A DNA stretch of 55,061 bases from Bacteroidales bacterium (GCA_024400835.1 JAKSMC010000022.1:1-55061), one strand, 5' to 3'. Shown: positions 1-9,441, counted from the first letter of the stretch. Translations and numbers: made by a program. The notes: generated by a model from the letters alone, not told the origin.

Positions 1-2
1 CT

Positions 3-794
3 TACACCACGAGCGGTGACTACACCTACAGTCACGAAGATGCCAACGGTTGCACGCAGGTTGATACCCTGCACCTGACCATCAACAACCCGACGCACCA
101 GGCGACCACCGTTACCGAATGCGGCAGCTACGTCTGGAATGGCAGCACTTACACCACGAGCGGAGATTACACATACAGTCACGAGGATGCCAACGGCTGC
201 ACACAGGTTGATACCCTGCACCTGACGATTAACAACCCGACGCACCAAGCGACCACCGTCATCGAGTGCGGCAGCTACGTCTGGAACGGCAGCACTTACA
301 ACACGAGTGGCGACTACACCTACAGTCACGAAGATGCCAACGGCTGCACACAGGTCGACACACTGCATCTGACGATCTGGCCTACAGATTTCACAGACTT
401 CACAGACACAGTTTGCGGCAGCTATGTCTGGAACGGCACTGAATACACGCAGTCCGGAGACTACACGCAGACCCTCTCCAACGTACACGGCTGTGACTCC
501 GTCGTAATCTTGCACCTCACTATAACATCAGGCATTGACGGATTTGACGACTACCGATTCTCCGTATATCCTAATCCGACTAATAATTCCATAACCATTA
601 GCAACGATCAACTTTTCATCAAAGCGGTTGACGTGCTTGATATTACCGGTCGCCTGATCAGACGCCATATTCCAATCAACAGCGACGAAACATCTACCGT
701 CATCGATCTGTCCCCGCTATCTACCGGAACTTACATTCTAAATATACACACTCAGCAAGAGGGAGTTGTCAAAAAGAAAATCGTCAAACTTTAG
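3..794 (+). CDS. T9SS-sorted protein with tandem 49-aa repeats (3' part only)
   Basis: The reading frame is open from the first bases of the window, so the gene starts upstream and only about 263 C-terminal residues are seen. It holds near-identical 49-residue (147-nt) repeats. Each begins with a Cys-Gly-Ser-Tyr-Val-Trp-Asn-Gly core and contains a second Cys. The first Cys codons of the successive cores lie at 120, 267 and 414, exactly one repeat apart. The last unit has diverged. The final ~80 residues form a type A sorting domain: a YPNPTNNS motif, an LDITGRLI strand, a STGTYIL motif and a basic KKKIVKL end. This marks a protein exported by the type IX system and kept at the cell surface or released. 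Such paired-Cys repeats are common in large Bacteroidota adhesin-like proteins; the actual ligand is unknown. Stop is TAG. Confidence 0.85.
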   Translation, partial: YTTSGDYTYSHEDANGCTQVDTLHLTINNPTHQATTVTECGSYVWNGSTYTTSGDYTYSHEDANGCTQVDTLHLTINNPTHQATTVIECGSYVWNGSTYNTSGDYTYSHEDANGCTQVDTLHLTIWPTDFTDFTDTVCGSYVWNGTEYTQSGDYTQTLSNVHGCDSVVILHLTITSGIDGFDDYRFSVYPNPTNNSITISNDQLFIKAVDVLDITGRLIRRHIPINSDETSTVIDLSPLSTGTYILNIHTQQEGVVKKKIVKL

Positions 795-823
795 AGTTCG
801 AAAATAGAAGAAAGAATATTCCA

Positions 824-2107
824 TTATTGCCGAATCTTTCTTACAAGGCACTCCCCCACCCCACATTCCAGGCACCGCTTCGCCTTACAATATTGTTGGA
901 GAAGTTCTATCAAAGCCTGGGAATCCAAAGCTGTATTCTGTGGGAATGGCGTTCCCTTGAAAACTCTTGTCAGCTTGTTGTCCTCAAAGGGAAGCTGTTC
1001 CAAAATAGAAACAGTCGACTCCAGCATCTGCTCATTACCTGAAAAACGGTGAAAAGCAAATACGACAGGTACTACCGTGTTAATCAGCAACAAGTTCACT
1101 GCAGTTCCCCCCATTTGAACACTATGCTTAAGCATGGTTTCCTTTCCGAAGTGATAATGTGTAGTCCAATAATCATCGGCCGTGACAGACAATCTTTCCG
1201 ACAAATAGCTAACGGATGGATTATTCACGAAATCCGACAGCAGGTCCGAAGATCGCAGCAATAGCGCACTGAATTGCGCCAATCTGACGCAAGGGAAATT
1301 CGGCGGTCTGAGCCGCAACAGATTCCAATGATGCTCGCCAATCGGATCCAATTGGTACTTATATCGCAGATATTCATACTCGTATTTCAGGCTGTCATAA
1401 TAAGCATCCACGTGGGGAAGTTCGAGCATCCCAGCCTGACCGAAAATCAGGGCATTGACCTGTAAGGCGGAATCGGAATGTTTCACTATGATTTTATAGG
1501 GAAGACTACGGGCCAGCAATTCGAAAGCCATTGCATTTGTCTTAAATCCAAACCCAAGCGCAATTTGACGAAACAGCGTTTCACGCCAATCATAATGACA
1601 TTGAGACAGCATATTCATCACATCTTCCTGCTTACGTAAGAGGCGCTCCATGGCCATAGAAGAAATTTGAGACTGGAAACAAATGCCCTCCAATGAGTCA
1701 AGATTTCCACGACACGAGAGCAGGTCCAATGAATCGACCAATTGCAGATATTGCTCATACATATCCTTCGGAATGTACGATTTGAGCTGCAACGTCGGAA
1801 AAAATTCTCCAGACGAGCGCTCAACTTCCATATCATGTTCATACACCACATGCAGTGCCACGGATTTGTATTTTTCATCCTGCTGGTGCTTATGTCGGAA
1901 CCAGTCAGAGCTTCGGATATGGATTTCAACATCACCGGCCCACTTCATCGACCCGATTTGGATCACCGCCTGCTTGAAATCTGGTCCCGCATCCATATTG
2001 TGATAACCTGGGAATACAATTTGCAAAGGTTCCCCATCAGTTGTCTGAACATTTAAAAAATCGAACAACCTGTTCTGCCATAGATAGTGTAAAAACGCCT
2101 CTGTCAT
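824..2107 (-). CDS. DUF2851 family protein
   Basis: A 427-residue protein recognised as the DUF2851 family, which is nearly confined to Bacteroidota and has no assigned function. Supporting features are the N-terminal YLWQNRLFD segment, a conserved PGYHNMDAGPDF stretch, a GDVEIH motif and a Cys-rich C-terminus (CLECGVGECL). That Cys cluster looks able to bind a metal. I chose the ATG at 2107 (MTEAFLHYLW). A further in-frame ATG at 2161 would add 18 residues encoded by very AT-rich DNA that looks like leader. The gene converges on the preceding T9SS gene with only 29 nt between stops, and it is divergent from yraN across an AT-rich spacer. Confidence 0.85.
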   Translation of the reverse strand: MTEAFLHYLWQNRLFDFLNVQTTDGEPLQIVFPGYHNMDAGPDFKQAVIQIGSMKWAGDVEIHIRSSDWFRHKHQQDEKYKSVALHVVYEHDMEVERSSGEFFPTLQLKSYIPKDMYEQYLQLVDSLDLLSCRGNLDSLEGICFQSQISSMAMERLLRKQEDVMNMLSQCHYDWRETLFRQIALGFGFKTNAMAFELLARSLPYKIIVKHSDSALQVNALIFGQAGMLELPHVDAYYDSLKYEYEYLRYKYQLDPIGEHHWNLLRLRPPNFPCVRLAQFSALLLRSSDLLSDFVNNPSVSYLSERLSVTADDYWTTHYHFGKETMLKHSVQMGGTAVNLLLINTVVPVVFAFHRFSGNEQMLESTVSILEQLPFEDNKLTRVFKGTPFPQNTALDSQALIELLQQYCKAKRCLECGVGECLVRKIRQ

Positions 2108-2286
2108 GACTTTGATATTTAACTCTGCAAAAATATAATTTATTTTTAATTTTACAAACATTATTTATAATATTTTTAAAAATATTCCGTTATAAGATAA
2201 AACTTAAACAATCTTATAACATAATAATATATAAAACATTATAATCATATTCACAAAAATCAAATTTAATAATTAATAGTTAATTT
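2108..2286. other. AT-rich divergent intergenic spacer
   Basis: Very AT-rich DNA between the divergent DUF2851 and yraN starts. It must hold promoters in both directions, but I see no exact TAnnTTTG box. Confidence 0.4.
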
Positions 2287-2652
2287 ATGCAAACAGAGCA
2301 ACAGAAAAAAGGGGCACGCGGCGAACAAATCGCAGCCGATTACTTACTGACAAAAAATTATCGGATTTTGGAAACCAACTGGAGGTTCGGGCATTTGGAA
2401 GTCGACATCATTGCCGCCAACGAAGAGATGTTGGTTTTAGTAGAAGTAAAGACCAGAAAGAGTAACGTTTTCGGAGATCCCGAAGAATTTGTCGGATTAG
2501 CCAAGCAGAAGAACCTCATACGGGCGGCGAGCATCTACCTCGAGCGCACGGGCATCACCAAGGAGGTACGTTTCGACATCATTTCCGTTATCTTAGACCA
2601 AGGCATTGAGAGCGTCAAGCATTTGGAAGACGCGTTCAAGCCTCAGTGGTAG
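2287..2652 (+). CDS. yraN: YraN/UPF0102 family nuclease-like protein
   Basis: A 121-residue member of the YraN (UPF0102) family of small PD-(D/E)XK nuclease-fold proteins. The family signature is visible: RGEQIAADYLL near the N-terminus, then NWRFGHLEVDIIA and LVEVKTRKS. These give the Asp of VDII, and the Glu and Lys of EVK, as putative catalytic residues. The length is normal for the family. Its cellular role is not settled; a link to DNA processing or Holliday-junction metabolism has been proposed from the fold. The gene ends 4 nt before the A-tract of the terminator of the oppositely transcribed RNase P RNA gene, so the two transcripts converge. Confidence 0.93.
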   Translation: MQTEQQKKGARGEQIAADYLLTKNYRILETNWRFGHLEVDIIAANEEMLVLVEVKTRKSNVFGDPEEFVGLAKQKNLIRAASIYLERTGITKEVRFDIISVILDQGIESVKHLEDAFKPQW

Positions 2653-2656
2653 CAAC

Positions 2657-2683
2657 AAAAAACCGGGCGCCAATGGCGTCCGG
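2657..2683 (-). terminator. Intrinsic terminator of rnpB
   Basis: Read on the minus strand, a GC-rich stem (CCGGACGCC / GGCGCCCGG, three-base loop, one G-U pair) is followed by six T residues. It ends the RNase P RNA transcript just before the yraN stop. Confidence 0.85.
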
Positions 2684-2689
2684 TATATC

Positions 2690-3021
2690 AAGGGAACCTA
2701 TAAGCCGGGTTCTGTACTAAGTTGTCATTTATCTAGGGCTTGCGTCACCGCAAGTCTCAATCAACCTACCCTCCGAGTCGGACGAGCAGCCCTCAAGCCT
2801 CGGTTTATTTGGTCTTTCAACCCATAAGGTTTACCTCCACCGGCATCACTGACGGCGGCGTGAGCTCTTACCTCGCGTTTTCACCCTTACCCTTGCGGGC
2901 GGTATTTTTTCTGCGGCACTTTCTGTCATCCGAAGATGCCTTCCCGTTAGGAAGTATGGCGCTCTGTGTTGCCCGGACTTTCCTCTCCCGCGCAGGGCGG
3001 CAGCGACAACCCGGTCCCCTC
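2690..3021 (-). ncRNA. rnpB: RNase P RNA (bacterial type A-like)
   Basis: Catalytic RNA of RNase P, which matures tRNA 5' ends. On the minus strand the universal 5' block GAGGAAAGTCCGGGC is present (about 2986-2972) and so is the universal 3' block ACAGAACCCGGCTTATAG (about 2719-2702). The ends were set by helix P1: AGGGGACC (3020-3013) pairs with GGTTCCCT (2698-2691). The length, near 330 nt, fits the class. The 5' end is only about 14 nt downstream of the dnaN stop codon on the same strand, and I see no good TAnnTTTG box just upstream. The promoter may therefore lie inside dnaN, or the RNA may be processed from a dnaN transcript. Confidence 0.95.
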
Positions 3022-3034
3022 GTAATTCTTTCGA

Positions 3035-4165
3035 TTAGTAGTTCAACATCACAGGCATGATGAGCATGAGGAGGTTCTCATTTTCATCAAATTCCTCTTC
3101 CGGCAGAATGAGGGCAGCACGATTCGGCTGGGACATCTCGATGCGGATTTGGTCGGCATCCATATTCTCCAACATTTCGCGGAGGAATTTGGAGTTGAAT
3201 CCGATATTCATAGCCTCACCAGTGTAAATGCCCGTGATATCCTCAGCAGCCTTGTTGGAATAGTCCATATCCTCTGCCGTGATATTCGTCTTTTCTTCAG
3301 AAAGTGAAACACGGACTTGGAAAGTTGACTGGTTGGAATAGATACCCACGCGGCGGATGGACTTGAGGAACTCGTCTTTGGAGACAACAAATGTATTCGG
3401 ATTTTCCTGAGGAATAACAGCCTCGTAGTTAGGATATTTGCCTTCTTTCAACGCAGAATAAAGCACCATGTTGTCGAATGAGAAACAAATATGGTTGGTT
3501 TCTTGGGAATACTCAACATGGACGCTTCCGTTCACACCGGAAAGGATACCTTTCAGATGGGAAATCGGTTTCTTCGGAAGGATGAAAGAAGCGAAATCAT
3601 CCGTTTTAACCTTGGTGTTACGATAGCGGACCAACTTATGGGCATCCGTAGCCACAAAAGTCACATATTCGCTGGAAAGCTCGCAGAGGACGCCCATCAT
3701 ATTAGGTCTGAGTTCGTCAGTGCCCGTTGCGAACATCGTCTTACTTATAGCACGTTGCAGCACAAGTGCGTCAATATCGAAGGAGCTTGGGTTTTCAATT
3801 TCGTTCACCTGCGGGAACTCGGCACCGTCAAAGCAAGGAGCATCATATTCACCGTTAGCGGCCTGGAACTTCAGGACCTTGTTTTCTTCGTCAATGACGA
3901 AGACGATAGGTGTTTCAGGCATCAATTTCAACGTCTCGATGAGGATCTTCGCGGGGATGGCGACACTGCCTTCGCCTTCGACATTGTCCAGGTCAATCAC
4001 TGCCGTCATTGTGGATTCCAGGTCAGAAGCGGTGAGTTTGAGTTTTTCGCCTTGGATGGTCACGAGGACGTTATCCAGGATAGGCATAGAGTTATTAGAA
4101 CTCATAACGCCGCTGATGGCGCTCAAATTACGATAAAGGACATCGCGAGATACGATAAATTTCAT
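3035..4165 (-). CDS. dnaN: DNA polymerase III subunit beta (sliding clamp)
   Basis: The 376-residue sliding clamp that tethers the replicative polymerase to DNA. It aligns end to end with bacterial DnaN, starting MKFIVSRDVLYRNLSAISGV. It contains the mid-protein ATDAHKLV motif of the second clamp domain, and it ends LLMLIMPVML followed by NY, as in Bacteroidota clamps. The length is typical. ATG is at 4165. A TATCTTTG -7 box sits 28 nt upstream on the minus strand (4200-4193). The gene is divergent from pyrE, and it is followed at once by rnpB. Confidence 0.98.
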   Translation of the reverse strand: MKFIVSRDVLYRNLSAISGVMSSNNSMPILDNVLVTIQGEKLKLTASDLESTMTAVIDLDNVEGEGSVAIPAKILIETLKLMPETPIVFVIDEENKVLKFQAANGEYDAPCFDGAEFPQVNEIENPSSFDIDALVLQRAISKTMFATGTDELRPNMMGVLCELSSEYVTFVATDAHKLVRYRNTKVKTDDFASFILPKKPISHLKGILSGVNGSVHVEYSQETNHICFSFDNMVLYSALKEGKYPNYEAVIPQENPNTFVVSKDEFLKSIRRVGIYSNQSTFQVRVSLSEEKTNITAEDMDYSNKAAEDITGIYTGEAMNIGFNSKFLREMLENMDADQIRIEMSQPNRAALILPEEEFDENENLLMLIMPVMLNY

Positions 4166-4192
4166 AGTTTTTTTCTTTTAAAAATTAGAGCG

Positions 4193-4200
4193 CAAAGATA
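4193..4200 (-). promoter_or_regulatory. -7 box of dnaN
   Basis: TATCTTTG on the minus strand matches the Bacteroidota -7 consensus TAnnTTTG. A TTTTG lies 16 nt upstream (4221-4217), slightly closer than the usual spacing for a -33 element. Confidence 0.7.
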
Positions 4201-4246
4201 TATTTTTTTTTGATATCAAAACATAGAAAAAAACGCAGCTTTTTTG

Positions 4247-4254
4247 TATTTTTG
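4247..4254 (+). promoter_or_regulatory. -7 box of pyrE
   Basis: TATTTTTG, an exact TAnnTTTG match, 26 nt before the pyrE ATG. No convincing TTTG is seen at the -33 position. Confidence 0.65.
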
Positions 4255-4280
4255 CACCCTCAAATTCAAAAATCAGAATC

Positions 4281-4835
4281 ATGGTAATAGACGAACTCAA
4301 ACAATCAGAAGCCCTTCTCGAAGGCCACTTTTTACTTTCCTCTGGCCGCCACAGCGACCGTTATTGTCAATGTGCAAAACTTTTGCAGTACCCGGACCGT
4401 GCAGAACGCGTCATCTCCGTCATCACGGAGCAGGTCAAGGACCTTCCTATTGACATGGTCGTCGGTCCCGCCATGGGTGGCATCATCGTCGCCTACGAAT
4501 TAGGCCGTCAGCTGGGCGTTCCCGCCATCTTCACCGAGCGCGTGGACAACGTCATGACATTGCGCCGCGGCTTCGAAGTGAAACCCGGACAGAAGCTTCT
4601 CATCACGGAAGACGTCGTGACCACCGGCAAATCCTCCCTCGAGACCATCGAAGTTCTGAAGTCCTTCGGCGCCGAAGTCATCGGCGTGGCTTGTCTGGCA
4701 GACCGCAGCCAGGGAAATTTCCCCTATCCTATCTACAGCGCCACAAAATTGGACATCCAAAGTTGGGAACCTGACGAATGCCCGCTCTGCAAGCAAGGCC
4801 TCCCGTTCGTAAAACCAGGCAGTAGAAAATTCTAA
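4281..4835 (+). CDS. pyrE: Orotate phosphoribosyltransferase
   Basis: Converts orotate and PRPP to orotidine 5'-phosphate in de novo pyrimidine synthesis. The PRPP-binding loop [14 protein letters not shown] is intact. The substrate-side motif [20 protein letters not shown] and the [15 protein letters not shown] catalytic-loop region are also present. At 184 residues it is shorter than the roughly 210-residue E. coli enzyme but complete in its motifs. The ATG at 4281 follows a TATTTTTG promoter box. The C-terminal CPLCKQG segment has two Cys, as often seen in this PyrE subgroup. Confidence 0.95.
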   Translation: MVIDELKQSEALLEGHFLLSSGRHSDRYCQCAKLLQYPDRAERVISVITEQVKDLPIDMVVGPAMGGIIVAYELGRQLGVPAIFTERVDNVMTLRRGFEVKPGQKLLITEDVVTTGKSSLETIEVLKSFGAEVIGVACLADRSQGNFPYPIYSATKLDIQSWEPDECPLCKQGLPFVKPGSRKF

Positions 4836-4888
4836 ATCAGATAGATACAATCATATTTTCTTGTTTTCCGCAACAACGAATTATTTTG

Positions 4889-4896
4889 TATATTTG
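4889..4896 (+). promoter_or_regulatory. -7 box of the atpHAG operon
   Basis: TATATTTG (TAnnTTTG) 20 nt upstream of atpH, in the gap after pyrE. It indicates that the three ATP synthase genes have their own promoter. Confidence 0.7.
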
Positions 4897-4916
4897 CGGC
4901 CCTTATTAAGAAATAG

Positions 4917-5474
4917 ATGAAAAATCCCAAACTAGCTAACAGATACGCAAAGGCACTGTTCGATTTCGCCAAAGAAAAAGACCAAATCGAAGTTGTCAAC
5001 AAAGACCTCGCCCAAGTACGCAACATACTGAAAGAGAACACAGAACTCCAGAGTGTCCTCAACAGCCCGGTTATTGCCCCTTCAAAGAAACATGTCATTT
5101 TCGCGAACGTTTTCCAAAGTGCCCTCAGCGAAATCTCCTTCTCATTCCTGGATGTCATCATCCGAAAAAAACGCGAGCCCATGTTGGGCACCATTTGCGA
5201 AGAATTCACCAAATATTACAATGAATACCACAAGATAAAGGTGGTGACGCTGACCAGTGCCCAGGCGCTGAGTTCTGATTTGGTGGACAAGATCCGCAAT
5301 ATGCTTGCCGAACAGACTCATTACACCATAGAAATCAACCAACTGCTGAACCCCGAAATCATCGGCGGCATCCAAGTCAAGATGGACGATTTCTATTTCG
5401 ATGCCAGCATCTCCTCCAAAATCAACAAACTGAAACAGGAGTTCGCTCATAACATTTACCAAGTCAATTTTTAA
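4917..5474 (+). CDS. atpH: F0F1 ATP synthase subunit delta
   Basis: A 185-residue stalk subunit (delta, OSCP family) that links F1 to the peripheral stalk of the ATP synthase. The opening motif [16 protein letters not shown] is diagnostic. The C-terminal [20 protein letters not shown] segment, followed by the L-x-x-LKQEF end, matches the family. It is the first gene of a three-gene operon with atpA (20-nt gap) and atpG. Genes for the b, c, a, beta and epsilon subunits are not adjacent, so the ATP synthase operon is split here. Confidence 0.95.
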   Translation: MKNPKLANRYAKALFDFAKEKDQIEVVNKDLAQVRNILKENTELQSVLNSPVIAPSKKHVIFANVFQSALSEISFSFLDVIIRKKREPMLGTICEEFTKYYNEYHKIKVVTLTSAQALSSDLVDKIRNMLAEQTHYTIEINQLLNPEIIGGIQVKMDDFYFDASISSKINKLKQEFAHNIYQVNF

Positions 5475-5494
5475 TAAAACTAATAACTCACTAT

Positions 5495-7093
5495 ATGTCA
5501 GAAATTAAACCCTCAGAAGTAACGTCTATTCTGCGCCAGCAATTGCAGAATTTCGATCTGAAGACCGAAATGGAAGAGACGGGTACCGTCCTTCTGGTAG
5601 GTGACGGCATTGCCCGCGTCTACGGATTGCAGAACGCAAGATCTGGCGAGTTGGTGACTTTCGAGACGACCGCCTCAGGCGACACCGTCACCGGCATCGC
5701 CCTCAACCTGGAAGAAGACAACGTAGGTGTCGTCCTCCTCGGTGATTCCAAGAACCTCAACGAAGGTGACATCTGCAAACGCACGGGCAGAATCGCTTCT
5801 ATCCGCGTCGGCGAAGGCCTCCTCGGCCGTGTCATCAACACACTTGGCGAACCTATCGACGGTAAAGGCCCCATTGAAGGCGACCTTTACGAAATGCCTA
5901 TCGAACGCAAGGCTCCGGGCGTCATCTTCCGCCAACCGGTGAAACAACCGCTCCAAACCGGTCTGAAAGCCGTTGACGCCATGATCCCTATCGGCCGCGG
6001 CCAACGTGAGTTGATTATCGGCGACCGCCAGACAGGTAAGACCGCTATCGCTATCGATACCATTATCAATCAAAAAGAATTTTACGAACAGGGCAAACCT
6101 GTATATTGTATTTATGTAGCCGTCGGACAGAAGGGCTCTTCCGTGGCTTCTCTCGTCAAGACCCTTACCGAAAGAGGCGCTATGCCCTACACCATCGTAG
6201 TGGCCGCTACCGCTTCTGACGCCGCAGCAATGCAGTTCTACGCTCCGTTCGCAGGCGCCGCAATCGGCGAGTTCTTCCGCGATTCAGGCCGCGACGCCCT
6301 CATCATCTACGACGACTTGTCCAAACAGGCTGTCGCCTACCGTGAAGTCTCCCTGCTGCTCCGTCGTCCCCCTGGGCGTGAAGCCTACCCCGGCGACGTC
6401 TTCTATCTGCACTCCAGATTGTTGGAAAGAGCCGCTAAGATTATCGAATCCGACGAAATCGCAGCCAAGATGAACGACCTCCCGGCTTCTCTCAAACCTA
6501 TCGTGAAAGGTGGTGGCTCCCTTACCGCTCTTCCGATTATCGAAACCCAAGCCGGTGACGTTTCCGCTTACATCCCGACCAACGTGATTTCCATCACCGA
6601 CGGCCAGATCTTCTTGGAAACCTCCCTGTTCAACGCCGGTGTCCGCCCCGCTATCAACGTCGGTATCTCCGTGTCCCGCGTCGGTGGTAACGCCCAAATC
6701 AAGTCCATGAAGAAAGTGGCCGGCACACTGAAACTCGACCAAGCTCAATATCGTGAGATGGAATCCTTCGCTAAGTTCGGTTCCGACGTCGATGCCGCTA
6801 CTCAATACGTCTTGGACAAAGGTGCCCGCAACGTCGAAATCCTGAAACAACCGCAATATACACCGTACAAGGTTGAAGAGCAGATCGCCATCATCTTCTG
6901 CGGCTCACGTGGCTTGTTACAGAACATCCCAATCTCCGGCATCCGCAATTTCGAAACCGAATTCATCCACTTCATGCACGAACAGCATCAGGATGTGTTA
7001 GACACACTCCGTTCCGGCAAAATCGACGACACCGTCATGCAGCAACTCCAAGATGCTTGCGCTGAAGTAGCTAAAAAACACGAAGTGAAATAG
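5495..7093 (+). CDS. atpA: F0F1 ATP synthase subunit alpha
   Basis: The 532-residue non-catalytic nucleotide-binding subunit of F1. The N-terminal beta-barrel domain ([13 protein letters not shown]) is followed by the P-loop GDRQTGKT near residue 170. The [15 protein letters not shown] stretch, the [20 protein letters not shown] signature and the C-terminal helical domain are all present. The length is standard. It is followed 2 nt later by atpG, which implies coupled translation. Confidence 0.98.
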   Translation: MSEIKPSEVTSILRQQLQNFDLKTEMEETGTVLLVGDGIARVYGLQNARSGELVTFETTASGDTVTGIALNLEEDNVGVVLLGDSKNLNEGDICKRTGRIASIRVGEGLLGRVINTLGEPIDGKGPIEGDLYEMPIERKAPGVIFRQPVKQPLQTGLKAVDAMIPIGRGQRELIIGDRQTGKTAIAIDTIINQKEFYEQGKPVYCIYVAVGQKGSSVASLVKTLTERGAMPYTIVVAATASDAAAMQFYAPFAGAAIGEFFRDSGRDALIIYDDLSKQAVAYREVSLLLRRPPGREAYPGDVFYLHSRLLERAAKIIESDEIAAKMNDLPASLKPIVKGGGSLTALPIIETQAGDVSAYIPTNVISITDGQIFLETSLFNAGVRPAINVGISVSRVGGNAQIKSMKKVAGTLKLDQAQYREMESFAKFGSDVDAATQYVLDKGARNVEILKQPQYTPYKVEEQIAIIFCGSRGLLQNIPISGIRNFETEFIHFMHEQHQDVLDTLRSGKIDDTVMQQLQDACAEVAKKHEVK

Positions 7094-7095
7094 TC

Positions 7096-7977
7096 ATGGG
7101 AAACCTGAAGGAAATACGAACCCGCATCACCTCCATTGAGTCAACTCAGAAAATCACGAGTTCTATGAAGTTGGTGTCCGCAGCAAAACTGAGACGTGCC
7201 CAAACGTCTATCCAGTACCTGCGCCCATACTCCGAAAAACTCAACGAAATTCTGGGCGACCTCTCCAGCTCCGCTGAATCTATGGAAGAGATGCCGCTGT
7301 TCGAAAAACGAACCCCGGAAAACGTCGTCTTGCTGGTTATTACTTCCAACAAAGGCCTCTGCGGTGCGTTCAACGCCAACATTGTCAAGGCTGTCAACCA
7401 CTTGGTGGAAGAACAATATGCCGAACAAAACAAGGCTGGCCACGTGAAACTCATCTGCATCGGCAAGAAAGGTAACGAGCAACTCAGCAAAGCCTATCCC
7501 GTCATCCAATACAATGAGTCATTACTGGACAACCCCGACTTCGGCGAAATTGCAAAAATCGGCGACTTCCTGACTCAAGGGTTCCTCAAACACGAAATAG
7601 ACAAAGTGGACATCGTCTACAACCAGTTTATCAACGCCGCCACACAACGCGTGACCGTAGAGAACTTCCTGCCTATTTCCAATCTGGAATCCGCCAATGA
7701 CGAGAACCAGGCTAAGCACGACTACATCATCGAACCTTCTCCCGAAGAAGTCCTGGAGGAACTCATCCCGAAGATTATGAAGACGCAACTGTACAAAACA
7801 CTTTGCGACTCCATAGCATCCGAACACGGCGCCCGCATGATTTCTATGACGAAGGCTACCGACAATGCTACGGAAATACTTCGTGACCTCCGACTCAAAT
7901 ACAACAACGCCCGTCAGTCTTCCATCACCAACGAACTTATCGAAATCGTCAGCGGTGCCGAAGCACTTAATGGTTAG
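7096..7977 (+). CDS. atpG: F0F1 ATP synthase subunit gamma
   Basis: The 293-residue central rotor shaft of the ATP synthase. It starts MGNLKEIRTRITSIESTQKI and ends with the conserved long helix (TKATDNATEILRDLRLKYN, then NNARQSSITNELIEIVSGAEAL). It is the last gene of the operon, and a strong intrinsic terminator follows 28 nt after the stop. Confidence 0.97.
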   Translation: MGNLKEIRTRITSIESTQKITSSMKLVSAAKLRRAQTSIQYLRPYSEKLNEILGDLSSSAESMEEMPLFEKRTPENVVLLVITSNKGLCGAFNANIVKAVNHLVEEQYAEQNKAGHVKLICIGKKGNEQLSKAYPVIQYNESLLDNPDFGEIAKIGDFLTQGFLKHEIDKVDIVYNQFINAATQRVTVENFLPISNLESANDENQAKHDYIIEPSPEEVLEELIPKIMKTQLYKTLCDSIASEHGARMISMTKATDNATEILRDLRLKYNNARQSSITNELIEIVSGAEALNG

Positions 7978-8005
7978 GCTTTTCATTTATTAAACATAAT
8001 TCCCT

Positions 8006-8038
8006 AAGGCTGTCGCGGAATGCGACAGCCTTTTTTTT
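8006..8038 (+). terminator. Intrinsic terminator of atpHAG
   Basis: A perfect 11-bp stem AAGGCTGTCGC / GCGACAGCCTT with a 5-nt loop, followed by a run of T. Confidence 0.93.
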
Positions 8039-8040
8039 AG

Positions 8041-8603
8041 ACAACTATATACTTGTTGACCGATTAATTTTGATTTTATAGATTTGGGCGGCCCGGCACC
8101 ACCCACGCACCTTTCCAATGCTGTGCCGTCGCGCTTTCCGCACTAACTTGCTGCCCACCCACAATGCGCCGCAAGGCGCATAATTTGTTTCAGATTTGCC
8201 TGGATTTGCTTCCATATAAAAGCCCCCGTCCGCCCACGCGCACGCAAGTAAATGTGCTTCAATCGCTGCCGCGGTCCCCTGTCGCATAGCCCACCGGCCC
8301 TATTTGTTTCAGATTTGCATAGATTTGCTCCCCTTATAGGCGGCGACAGCAGGTATTTCCTTCGGCGCAAGCCATTCCGCGCCGCCACCTCCGCACTTCG
8401 CCACTCCTCCCCAGGTTGCGACCTCCACTGTGTTACGGTCTTACCCAGGGTTACAGAGATTCAACCCCTCCGGGGTTGCCGAAACCGCTGAACCGTGATG
8501 CTCTCTTATCTACAGGTCAGCAGGTATGTATGCCTTTTTTATTATCGCCACATCAACAATCCAATTTAACTATTAAATGTTAAAATAATTTTTTGTTAAT
8601 TTA
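8041..8603. repeat. Gene-free spacer with dispersed-repeat-like sequence
   Basis: About 560 nt without a convincing gene; its GC-rich first part contrasts with the AT-rich end. TTTGTTTCAGATTTGC occurs twice (starting 8184 and 8303, 119 nt apart), each followed by a second GATTTGCT word. Near 8462-8480 there is an imperfect palindrome around CAACCCCTCCGGGGTTG, in a context that resembles dispersed intergenic repeats I associate with other Bacteroidales genomes. That family assignment is from memory and unverified. Open frames here have no protein-like features. Confidence 0.5.
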
Positions 8604-8657
8604 TTGCAATATTTTAAAATTATCATCGTTTATTTAAACAACAATAAATATACTGCA

Positions 8658-9440
8658 ATGAAAAACACAAAAAAGATGTTGAGCTATGTGGCCGCCACAT
8701 TTATCTACTTGCTGGCAATTTTCCCCGCGACATCGCAAAGCCAACAGGAGAACTTCTACTGCTACCTCGCGAGCCACCAATACCCCGCCGCACGCGCGAT
8801 GATAGAACGGCCCGTCATTGACATAGGTTTCCGTGACGATTTCTGCACCAAAGAGATAATGACCAAGCAAATAGGATTTTCCTACTTCAGAAAATCCGAC
8901 TTGCTATTGGCCGGCATCGCACACTGCGGCTATTCCAAATATGGGGAATTGAAAATCACACTAGGATATGGAAGATCTTTTGGCAAGAAATTCAACATCG
9001 CCTTAAGTGGGACCTACATTATGAATCACGCCGAGCACTACGCCAACCGGCATTCATTCACCATAGACCTCTCAGCGCTGTATGTTATCAACCCGAAGTT
9101 CAGTTTGGCAATAGACCTCTACAATCCCATACACTTGCATTACGGAATCACGGGACCTGAACTTATCCCGATGTCATTTGCCATCCAAGCCGCCTATCAC
9201 ACCAACAACAAATTATTAGGTTATCTATACTGCGTTAAAAATCTTCCCGGAGAACTGGACATCGGTATCGGAATCCTATATCAACCTATACAGAGCTGCA
9301 TTGTACAAGGGATTTGTTCCATACAAAAATGTGGCATAGGCATTCATATTCCCTGGAAGAAACTGACCTTCAGCATCGCCGCAGATTGGCACTACCGAAT
9401 CAGCATTTCGCCTGAGAGCAACATCTATTATACATTATAA
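8658..9440 (+). CDS. Predicted exported / outer-membrane protein, family unknown
   Basis: A 260-residue protein with an N-terminal signal peptide (MKNTKKMLSYVAATFIYLLA..., likely cleaved near ATSQSQQ). The body alternates hydrophobic and polar residues in short strands rich in Gly, Tyr and aromatics, such as GELKITLGYGRSFG and KFNIALSGTYI. This pattern suggests a beta-barrel like the PorP/PorQ-type or lipid-transport outer-membrane proteins. I do not recognise the family. The ATG at 8658 is preferred; a TTG 54 nt upstream is in frame but would add a hydrophobic stretch outside the normal signal-peptide layout. The next gene starts 1 nt after its stop, so the two form an operon. Confidence 0.75.
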   Translation: MKNTKKMLSYVAATFIYLLAIFPATSQSQQENFYCYLASHQYPAARAMIERPVIDIGFRDDFCTKEIMTKQIGFSYFRKSDLLLAGIAHCGYSKYGELKITLGYGRSFGKKFNIALSGTYIMNHAEHYANRHSFTIDLSALYVINPKFSLAIDLYNPIHLHYGITGPELIPMSFAIQAAYHTNNKLLGYLYCVKNLPGELDIGIGILYQPIQSCIVQGICSIQKCGIGIHIPWKKLTFSIAADWHYRISISPESNIYYTL

Positions 9441-9441
9441 T

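Noticed and set aside
3491..4213. 240-codon open frame opposite dnaN
   Set aside because: Shadow of dnaN on the other strand; dnaN is certain.
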